A DNA stretch of 5,724 nucleotides from Planctomycetota bacterium (GTDB taxonomy: Bacteria; Planctomycetota; SBBH01; JAHFOU01): the NCBI GenBank assembly GCA_023261525.1, contig JAHFOU010000162.1, forward strand, positions 1 through 5,724. The letters run 5' to 3'. How positions within the stretch are numbered: position 1 is the first letter of the stretch; the number at the start of each line of letters is the position of its first letter. The position numbers and the translations under genes were made by a program. Under the pieces are notes generated by a model. That model saw only the letters and a list, made by a program, of their open reading frames with translations, was not told where the DNA came from and ran no database searches. Of this stretch, positions 1 to 5,294 are shown piece after piece.

Positions 1-569
1 TTGCGGTCCTCCTCGTCCATGGGGAGGTCGCGGGAAGGGGCCTCGGGACGGTAGTCGAAATCCTGCAGGGTGATGTCGCAGAGGGCCTCGTGGGCGGCGA
101 TGCGCACCGGCTCGGATTCGTCCTGGAGGGCCTTCAGGAGCTCGGGGATGGTCCCGCTCCCCCCGAGCGCGCCGAGGGCCTGGGCGGCCTGGACCCGCAC
201 GAGGAGCTCGGGGGAGGCCAGGGCGTCGCGCAGGAGGGACTCCCCGCGGGCATCCCCCTGGAAGGCCAGGGCGGAGGCCGCGGCGAAGGCGACCGGGGCG
301 TCCTGGGTGAGGACCTGGGCCAGGGCCTCGGTGGCCTCGGCCCCGTCGAGCCCGGCCACCAGGCGGATGGCGGCCAGCTTGCCGGCGGGCTCCTTGCGGC
401 CGAGGATCTCCCTCAGCTCCGCGAGGGCGGCAGGGCCCTGGGCGGCCAGGGCCTTGGAGGCGGCCTCCCGCTGGGCGAGGTCGTCCCCGGAAAGGCGGTC
501 CGCCAGCTCCCCGGCAGGAAGGACGGCGGGCAGCAGCAGAAGGAAGGGGTTGAGCAGGCGACTGGCCAT
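1..569 (-). CDS. Secreted/periplasmic HEAT-repeat protein (partial, C-terminus beyond left edge)
   Basis: The frame is open from ATG at 569 to the window edge (189 codons plus 2 bases, no stop). Residues 1-20 form a probable signal peptide or membrane anchor: a short Ser/Arg-containing start, a Leu-rich core (LLNPFLLLLPAVLPAG), then a polar segment. Residues about 28-167 are Ala/Leu-rich helical-pair repeats of roughly 30 residues with HEAT hallmarks, clearest in VQAAQALGALGGSGTIPELL (126-145) followed by ESEPVRIAAHEAL (151-163). About four full repeats and part of a fifth are visible. A more acidic, less repetitive stretch follows (DFDYRPEAP). HEAT/PBS-lyase-type repeats are protein-protein scaffolds, so the partner and role cannot be told from sequence. 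There is no clear Shine-Dalgarno, but a good promoter lies just upstream (584-611), which supports this start. It is divergent from comF. Family call is firm; function is unknown. Confidence 0.85.
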   Translation of the reverse strand, partial: MASRLLNPFLLLLPAVLPAGELADRLSGDDLAQREAASKALAAQGPAALAELREILGRKEPAGKLAAIRLVAGLDGAEATEALAQVLTQDAPVAFAAASALAFQGDARGESLLRDALASPELLVRVQAAQALGALGGSGTIPELLKALQDESEPVRIAAHEALCDITLQDFDYRPEAPSRDLPMDEEDR

Positions 570-583
570 ATCAGGTCCGGCCG

Positions 584-611
584 ATTCTAGGGGCACCCTC
601 CCGCGAGTCAA
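584..611 (-). promoter_or_regulatory. Sigma70-type promoter for the HEAT-repeat gene
   Basis: Read on the minus strand, TTGACT (611-606) and TAGAAT (589-584) are separated by 16 bases. Each box matches the bacterial consensus at five of six positions. The predicted transcription start is near 577, only about 8 bases before the ATG at 569, so the leader would be too short for a normal Shine-Dalgarno. Position relative to the gene and lower local GC support it. It has not been tested. Confidence 0.6.
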
Positions 612-619
612 CAGCTAGA

Positions 620-1318
620 ATGCTTCCGGTGCTCTCCGCCCTGACCGACCTCCTCTACCCCCCCTCCTGCTGGGCCTGCGGATCCTCCCTGGAGCGCCAG
701 GCCCAGGCCCTCTGCGGAGCCTGCGCGCTCGTCCCCCTGGGCGAGGCCTGCCGCCGTTGCGGGGAGCCCCAGGGTCCGGGGGCCAGCACGATGGAGGATT
801 GCGACACCTGCCGGGGAAGGCCCCTGGCCTTCTCCCGGGTGGCCGCCCTGGGGCGGTACGAAGGCGGCCTGAGGCGGGCCGTCCAGCGCGCCAAGTTCGA
901 GGGGGAGCTGGGGGCCTGGGCCTGGATGGGGAAGGCCCTGGCCGATCATGTCGCCGCCCTGCCCTGGGCCGGGGAGGTCGACGCCGTGGTCCCGGTGCCT
1001 TCCACCTGGCGGGCCCGCCTGGCGCGGGGCGCCAATCCGGCGGCCCTCCTGGCCGGGGCCGTGTCCAGGCGCCTGGAGCGCCCGCGGAGACCCTGGCTCC
1101 TCCGCCGCCCCACCCCTCCCCAGGTGGGCCTGGGCCGCAGGGAGCGCCTGGCCAACGTGGAGGGCGCCTTCCGGATCTCCCCGGAGGCGACGCCTTCGGG
1201 ACTCCGCCTTCTCCTGGTGGACGACGTGATGACCACGGGGGCCACGGTGGACGTCTGCGCGAGGGCCCTCAAGGCCGCCGGGGCCCTCCGCGTGGATGTG
1301 GCGGTGGCGGCGCGCTGA
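620..1318 (+). CDS. comF: ComF family phosphoribosyltransferase-like protein
   Basis: This 232-residue protein has full ComF architecture. An N-terminal LLYPPSCWACG precedes eight cysteines in two CxxC-type sets (C17, C20, C32, C35 and C44, C47, C61, C64), expected to bind zinc. The C-terminal half is a type I phosphoribosyltransferase fold: DAVVPVP (121-127), RERLANVEGAF (174-184) and the PRPP-binding loop LLVDDVMTTGATVD (198-211). ComF proteins are cytoplasmic and needed for DNA uptake/natural transformation in several bacteria, where they probably act on internalised single-stranded DNA; the enzymatic reaction is not settled. No other competence gene is visible here. ATG 620 gives a normal N-terminus but has no Shine-Dalgarno. 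An in-frame GTG at 629 lies 7 bases after a TAGAAT box (616-621) and is a credible alternative leaderless start (229 residues). A small membrane protein gene follows after 4 bases. Confidence 0.93.
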   Translation: MLPVLSALTDLLYPPSCWACGSSLERQAQALCGACALVPLGEACRRCGEPQGPGASTMEDCDTCRGRPLAFSRVAALGRYEGGLRRAVQRAKFEGELGAWAWMGKALADHVAALPWAGEVDAVVPVPSTWRARLARGANPAALLAGAVSRRLERPRRPWLLRRPTPPQVGLGRRERLANVEGAFRISPEATPSGLRLLLVDDVMTTGATVDVCARALKAAGALRVDVAVAAR

Positions 1319-1322
1319 CGCT

Positions 1323-1610
1323 ATGATCCCGGCCATGATCCCCGCCGCCGTCCTCCCCCTCCTGGCCCCCGCCTCCGTGGTCCTGGGCATCCTTGCCGCG
1401 GGGCTGTACCTGGGCGTCTTCCTTCCCCGCCTGGGCGGCTCCCGTCCGGCCTGGAAGGTCCTGGGCAACCTGGAGGACTTCCGGACCCGTTGCGACCGGG
1501 ACGGCCAGGGCCTCGGCCTCTGGGGCGCCTTCGTCCTCATCCTCGCCACCTCCCTCTGCCTGGGCCTGGGGGCCCTGGTCCTCCAGGTTCGCGCCGTCAC
1601 GGGGGGATGA
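1323..1610 (+). CDS. Small two-TM membrane protein, unknown function
   Basis: I do not recognise a family. From ATG 1323 the product is 95 residues: a hydrophobic segment at about 8-34, a central soluble loop (about 35-64, with paired Arg/Lys and Asp/Glu and one Cys, C57), a second hydrophobic segment at about 65-89, and a short tail. By the positive-inside rule the Arg/Lys-bearing loop could be cytoplasmic, but charge is nearly balanced, so topology is uncertain. A second in-frame ATG at 1335 (91 residues) is equally possible because the N-terminus repeats MIPA-MIPA and neither start has a clear Shine-Dalgarno; an upstream ATG at 1296 would overlap comF and is less likely. The gene lies 4 bases after comF, and its TGA overlaps the esterase ATG. 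Tight packing on both sides and the clean amphipathic layout argue that it is real. Confidence 0.7.
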   Translation: MIPAMIPAAVLPLLAPASVVLGILAAGLYLGVFLPRLGGSRPAWKVLGNLEDFRTRCDRDGQGLGLWGAFVLILATSLCLGLGALVLQVRAVTGG

Positions 1611-2278
1611 GGCTCTCCGTCCACACGAAGCGCGAGGTCCCCGTCCTGGCCTGGACGCCTTCCGGGAAATCCCCGCCCGGAGGCTGGCCCGCGGTCCTCG
1701 CCCTCCACGGCTATGGGATGGACGAGGCCTTCTTCGCCCGGGTGATCCGCCTGCGCTTTCCCCGTGAGCCCTGGGCCTGGATCGTCCCGCGGGGCCCCTG
1801 GCGGGTGTTTTCCCAACCGGGCCGGGTGGGCTATGCCTGGCTGGTGGGTAGCAAGGAGTTCCCGGACCACGAGGGGATGGCGGGAACGGAGCGCCTGCTT
1901 TCGGATGCGCTCAAGGCCGCAGTTGGATCCCTTTCCATTAATCCTCGTCGAGTCGCCCTGCTGGGCTTCTCCCAGGGCGGCTTCGCGGCGGGTGTCGCGG
2001 CGCTGAGAACTCCCCGTCGATGGAAGGGCGCGGCCGTGCTAGGCGGCTACATCAACCCGCTCATGGTGCCCGAAGGCCTTGCCGCTGGACGTGGTGCGAG
2101 ACTGGCCTTCCTGCATGGCCGTCAGGACGCCGACGTGCCGATGGAGAGGGCGCGTCAGAGCGTCGGGCTCCTGGCCGAGGCCGGGATCGAGGCTCCTCTC
2201 CATACCTTCCCCGGAGGACACAAGCTGAGCCGGGCGATGGCGAAGGGAGCGGAGGCCTTCCTCTGCGACGTGCTCTAG
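1607..2278 (+). CDS. Alpha/beta hydrolase, phospholipase/carboxylesterase family esterase
   Basis: This is a 223-residue serine hydrolase of normal length for the small carboxylesterase (Abhydrolase_2-like) family. Visible motifs in order: the oxyanion-hole region LALHGYGMDE (31-40), the nucleophile elbow LLGFSQGG (118-125, Ser122), the acid HGRQDADVP (170-178, most likely Asp174), and the catalytic His in FPGGHKLS (201-208, His205). The catalytic triad is therefore complete. There is no signal peptide, so it should be cytoplasmic. Family members hydrolyse short-chain esters or lysophospholipids; the substrate cannot be inferred. ATG 1607 is chosen because ATGA overlaps the upstream TGA (translational coupling) and the N-terminus then fits the family. 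The open frame extends upstream to 1490, but only as a shadow of the membrane protein gene. Codons at about 1915-2000 are less GC-biased (GTT, ATT, AAT, CCT, CGT, CGA, AGA, ACT). Its stop overlaps that of fdhD. Confidence 0.88.
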   Translation: MRLSVHTKREVPVLAWTPSGKSPPGGWPAVLALHGYGMDEAFFARVIRLRFPREPWAWIVPRGPWRVFSQPGRVGYAWLVGSKEFPDHEGMAGTERLLSDALKAAVGSLSINPRRVALLGFSQGGFAAGVAALRTPRRWKGAAVLGGYINPLMVPEGLAAGRGARLAFLHGRQDADVPMERARQSVGLLAEAGIEAPLHTFPGGHKLSRAMAKGAEAFLCDVL

Positions 2279-3072
2279 ACCACCCGCTCCGCCCCGGCGT
2301 AGACGTTCCCCTCCGCGCCGCGCAAGAAACCCACCAGGGTCATCCCGGACTCCCGCGCCAGGCTCGCGGCCAGCGAGGACGCCGCCGAGACCGCCGCCAG
2401 CACCGGGATCCGGGCCACCAGCGCTTTCTGCACGATCTCGAAGGAGGTCCGCCCGCTGACCAGAAGGATGGTCCCGGACAGCGGCTTGCCGTCCAGGAAC
2501 CTCCGGCCGATCACCTTGTCCACCGCGTTGTGACGCCCGATGTCCTCCCGGGCGCAAAGGAGCTCCCCCGCGGAGGAAAAAAGTCCTGCCGCATGCAAAC
2601 CCCCCGTCGCCGCAAAGGTCGGCTGGGCCGCGCGCAAACGCTCCGGCAGGGAGGAAAGGACGGCCCGGGAAATGCGGACCCCATCCTCCAGCGGAGGCGA
2701 GGTCGTGAGCACCGCATCCAAGGACCCCTTCCCACAGAGCCCACAAGAGGAAGACTGGAAGGCCCGGCGGCGCGCCCTCTCCACCGGGACCTCCAGTCCG
2801 GGCGCCAGGGTGGCGCGCACGATGTTGCGCAGCTCCGGATGCTTGGGATCCAGGCAGTAGCCCAGGTCCTTGAGATCGGCCCGTTTGGAAATCAATCCTT
2901 CCGTCAGCAGGAAGCCGGCCACCAGCTCGTAGTCGTCCGCCCCTCCGGGGGTCCGCATGGTGACGGAGACCGGGTCGTCCCCGATGCGGATCTCCAAGGG
3001 CTCCTCGACCGCGAGCCGGTCGTCCTTCTCCAGGCCGCCGAGCGCGGACACCCGGAGGGCGGAAGACCTCAC
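2275..3072 (-). CDS. fdhD: FdhD, formate dehydrogenase sulfurtransferase/accessory protein
   Basis: This is a 265-residue FdhD of normal family length. Family marks: EEPLEIRI near the N-terminus (23-30), DDYELVAGFLLTEGLI (46-61), the SSSCGLCGK motif with Cys110 and Cys113, ATGGLHAAGLF (155-165), CAREDIGRHNAVDKVIG (173-189) and SGRTSFEIVQKA (206-217). In E. coli, FdhD takes sulfur from the cysteine desulfurase IscS via the equivalent CxxC pair and delivers it to the molybdenum cofactor of formate dehydrogenase, which is needed for activity. It acts in the cytoplasm. GTG at 3072 is selected because it forms a GTGA overlap with the stop of the preceding molybdoenzyme gene and leaves no extra N-terminal residues. 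The frame continues upstream to 3165, but that is Arg/Pro-rich shadow sequence. The client is presumably the adjacent oxidoreductase. It is expected to be co-transcribed from the promoter near 5235. Confidence 0.95.
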   Translation of the reverse strand: MRSSALRVSALGGLEKDDRLAVEEPLEIRIGDDPVSVTMRTPGGADDYELVAGFLLTEGLISKRADLKDLGYCLDPKHPELRNIVRATLAPGLEVPVERARRRAFQSSSCGLCGKGSLDAVLTTSPPLEDGVRISRAVLSSLPERLRAAQPTFAATGGLHAAGLFSSAGELLCAREDIGRHNAVDKVIGRRFLDGKPLSGTILLVSGRTSFEIVQKALVARIPVLAAVSAASSLAASLARESGMTLVGFLRGAEGNVYAGAERVV

Positions 3073-5222
3073 AGCGGCTCGATCTCGGCCAGGGCGTTGT
3101 AGTCCGGCTCCCCGGACTGGGGATCGAGGCGGCCGGGATCCAGGAGGGCGTTGGACTCCGGCCAATGCACTTCGAGGTTCCCCGGCTTGAGCGGCGCGAC
3201 CTTGAGCCGGCCCTCGTAGGTTCCCGAGCCGGAGCGCAGGCGGACCCGGGCACCCTCCGCCAGCCCCAGGGAGGTGAGATCCTCCAGGCTGGCCAGGATC
3301 TCGTCACGGGCGGCGCCGTTCAGCGGATCCACGTCGCGCTGGACCATGGCGTTGAACTGCTTCCCGCGACGGGTGGAGACCCGGAAGCGTCCGCCCTCCC
3401 GCTTCGGTGGGAGCGCCAGCACGGAAAACTGGGCCTTCCCATTCGCCGTGGCGAAACGGTCGGCGTACAGACCCTGGCCTCCCCACTGGAACTGGTCGCC
3501 CTGCTTCGCAAGCGCCTCGATCCCCTTGTAGAGCGGCATCGCCCCGGAGATTTCGGCGCGCACGGCCGCCAGGTCGCGGAAGCGGATCTTCGCGGCCTGC
3601 GGGGGCCGGGCCCGGGCGGCCACCTCGCAGAGCACCTCCCACTCCGGACGGGCCTGGCCAATGCGCCGCCCGGGGATCTCCGGGGAGAAGATGACCCGGC
3701 GCTCGGTCGAGGTCTCCGTGACCCCGCCCGGGATCTCGTAGCGCGTGGTGGCCGGCAGGAGGAGGACCGCATCCGAGGGCTCCACCAGCATGGAGGTGTT
3801 CAGGAAGATGTCCTGGTGGACCCTGAGGCCGGGGCGTCGCAGGGCCTCCCGGCAACGCGCTTCGCCCGGCAGGGTCTCCAGGAAGTTCCCGCCGAGGATC
3901 CAGAACACGTCCACCTGGCCCTCGGCCGCGGCCTCCACCATGTGGGCGGCCGAGCGGCCCTTCGCGTGGGAGACCGGGAAGCCCCAGAGCCCCTCCCAGC
4001 GGGCCAGGGTCTCCGCGGGGACGGACGGGGTGCAGCCCATCTCGGCCCCGCCCTGCACGCCCGAATGCCCCCGGATGGGGACCACGCCGCGGTTGGGGCG
4101 CCCCGGGATCCCGGCGGCCAGGGCCAGGTTCATGAGCGCGCGCACCGTGTCCACCCCGTGGGCGTGCTGGGTGAGCCCCATGCTCCAGATGAAGACGGCG
4201 TCGGGACGCTCGGCGACGAGGGCCGCCAGCTCCTCCATCTCCTGGCGCAGGCTTCCGCTGGCGCCCTCCAGCGTCTCCCAGGAAAGGCCCTCCACGGAGG
4301 ACTTCACGTCCGCGAAACCCTCCGTCCGCTCGCGGACATAGGCCTCATCGACCTTGCCGGAGGCGACCAGGGCCTTGAGGACCCCCTGGAGGAAGGCCAG
4401 GTCCCCGCCCGTGTGCACGCCGAACCAGCGCGTGACCAGCTCGGTGCCGAAGAGGGCGCTCTCGGGGATGGAGGGGATCCAGTAGCGCTCCAGGCCGGGC
4501 TCGCGGTACGGATTCACGCCCACGATCACCGCGCCGTTCTTCTTGGCCTCATGGAGGTACTTGGTCGCGACGGGCTGGTTGTTGGCCAGGTTGGACCCGA
4601 AGAGGACGATGAGCTTGGCTCCCATCCAATCACGGTACGAACAGGTGGACGCCCCGTAGCCCAGGGCGGCGGTCATGGCCACGGTGGAGGCCGCATGGCA
4701 GAGCCGGGCGGCGTTGTCCACGTGGGGGGTGCCCAGGAAACGGGCGGCCTTCTGGGCGGCGTAGTAGGTCTCGTTGGGGATGCCCCGGGAGGTGAGATAG
4801 AAGGCGAGGCGGTCGGGATCGGCGACCTTGATCCGGGAGGCGGCCAGGTCCAGGGCCTCATCCCAGGAGATGGTGTGGAAACCCTTCTCGCCTTTCTTCC
4901 GGAGCAAAGGAACGGGAAGCCGGCCCAGTTCCCTCAGGGCCTTGGAATCCAATCCCTTCAGGCTGTCCAGGTCCTCCAGGCGCCTGGGATCCAGGGCGGC
5001 CATGGTGTTCAGCTTCATGAGCTCGAGCCGGACCATGCAGAGGTGGGTGCCCTCGACGGTCCAGTCCCTCACCCCGGTGGTGCCGAGCGCGCAGCCGTCG
5101 CAGACGCCCCGGGTCAGGATGCGCCAGGCGTACGGAAGCTGGCGGCGGTTCTCCCAGGCGATCTTGAACATCTCCCGGAAGTGCCGGGGCTTCTGGGAGA
5201 GAAGGCCGAAGGGGACGCGCAT
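3069..5222 (-). CDS. FdhF/YdeP-family molybdopterin oxidoreductase (formate-dehydrogenase-like)
   Basis: This 717-residue cytoplasmic Mo/W-bisMGD enzyme has no Tat signal. The N-terminus GVCDGCALGTTGVRDW then HLCMVR supplies Cys41, Cys44 and Cys62, the presumed Fe-S site. ARLCHAAST (172-180) aligns with the Sec-His active site of E. coli FDH-H, with Cys175 (TGC codon) in place of Sec. LFGSNLANNQP (207-217), MGLTQHAHGVDTVRALMNLA (348-367) and PIRGHSGVQGGAEMG (382-396) are cofactor/active-site regions, the last in the form typical of YdeP-type proteins rather than the GQNNVQG of true formate dehydrogenases. The C-terminal part (about 590-717) is the dinucleotide-binding domain, with KQFNAMVQRDVDPLNG. 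The family is often called formate dehydrogenase alpha-like, but the substrate is not established for most members; E. coli YdeP is linked to acid resistance. fdhD follows with a GTGA overlap. ATG 5222 is preferred over an upstream ATG at 5270 because the promoter -10 lies between them. Confidence 0.9.
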   Translation of the reverse strand: MRVPFGLLSQKPRHFREMFKIAWENRRQLPYAWRILTRGVCDGCALGTTGVRDWTVEGTHLCMVRLELMKLNTMAALDPRRLEDLDSLKGLDSKALRELGRLPVPLLRKKGEKGFHTISWDEALDLAASRIKVADPDRLAFYLTSRGIPNETYYAAQKAARFLGTPHVDNAARLCHAASTVAMTAALGYGASTCSYRDWMGAKLIVLFGSNLANNQPVATKYLHEAKKNGAVIVGVNPYREPGLERYWIPSIPESALFGTELVTRWFGVHTGGDLAFLQGVLKALVASGKVDEAYVRERTEGFADVKSSVEGLSWETLEGASGSLRQEMEELAALVAERPDAVFIWSMGLTQHAHGVDTVRALMNLALAAGIPGRPNRGVVPIRGHSGVQGGAEMGCTPSVPAETLARWEGLWGFPVSHAKGRSAAHMVEAAAEGQVDVFWILGGNFLETLPGEARCREALRRPGLRVHQDIFLNTSMLVEPSDAVLLLPATTRYEIPGGVTETSTERRVIFSPEIPGRRIGQARPEWEVLCEVAARARPPQAAKIRFRDLAAVRAEISGAMPLYKGIEALAKQGDQFQWGGQGLYADRFATANGKAQFSVLALPPKREGGRFRVSTRRGKQFNAMVQRDVDPLNGAARDEILASLEDLTSLGLAEGARVRLRSGSGTYEGRLKVAPLKPGNLEVHWPESNALLDPGRLDPQSGEPDYNALAEIEPL

Positions 5223-5229
5223 GGAAAGG

Positions 5230-5257
5230 ATTATAGCCGCCCCCCTCCCTTTGACAC
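5230..5257 (-). promoter_or_regulatory. Promoter for the molybdoenzyme-fdhD unit, probably leaderless
   Basis: On the minus strand a perfect TATAAT occupies 5235-5230, with a weaker -35 candidate GTGTCA (5257-5252, four of six matches) 16 bases upstream. Only 7 bases (CCTTTCC) separate the -10 box from ATG 5222, and there is no Shine-Dalgarno. Transcription would therefore begin at or within a base or two of the start codon. The -35 candidate overlaps the opposing promoter of kdsB. Confidence 0.6.
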
Positions 5258-5280
5258 CCGGCTCGGGCATCTGCTATCTT
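5251..5280 (+). promoter_or_regulatory. Promoter for kdsB
   Basis: A perfect TTGACA lies at 5251-5256, and TATCTT (four of six matches) at 5275-5280, with an 18-base spacer. A shifted -10 reading, CTATCT at 5274, gives 17 bases. The predicted transcription start is near 5287, a few bases before ATG 5295 and almost on the in-frame GTG 5286, so the leader is very short or absent. It is in an otherwise featureless 72-base divergent spacer. Confidence 0.5.
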
Positions 5281-5294
5281 CCTTCGTGCATCGG

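Noticed and set aside
70..618. Two plus-strand open frames opposite the HEAT-repeat gene
   Set aside because: Both are Ala/Arg/Ser- or Gly-rich shadows. The minus-strand frame gives a signal peptide plus regular HEAT repeats and has a promoter at the right place.
608..1870. Long minus-strand open frame (420 codons) opposite comF, the small membrane protein and the esterase
   Set aside because: Arg/Gly/Pro/His-rich composition without recognisable domains, spanning several well-supported plus-strand genes. It is typical of antisense shadows in very GC-rich DNA.
2240..2320. Intrinsic terminator at the convergent junction
   Set aside because: No GC-rich hairpin followed by a T-run is visible on either strand; the genes overlap.
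2020..3102. Plus-strand open frame (360 codons) across the esterase end and fdhD
   Set aside because: It covers the esterase C-terminus out of frame and runs antisense to fdhD, with low-complexity Arg/Gly/Gln-rich sequence and no domain.
2039..3307. Long minus-strand open frame (422 codons) across fdhD and the esterase end
   Set aside because: It is a shifted frame of fdhD: its Arg/Gly/Ser-rich translation lacks motifs, whereas the correct frame gives an intact FdhD.
4698..4700. Possible selenocysteine at the molybdoenzyme active site
   Set aside because: The codon is TGC (Cys), not TGA, and the frame is uninterrupted, so no recoding is needed.
5223..5270. N-terminal extension of the molybdoenzyme from ATG 5270
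   Set aside because: The 16 extra residues would be encoded by the promoter region, including the TATAAT box, and do not resemble a Tat signal or family sequence.
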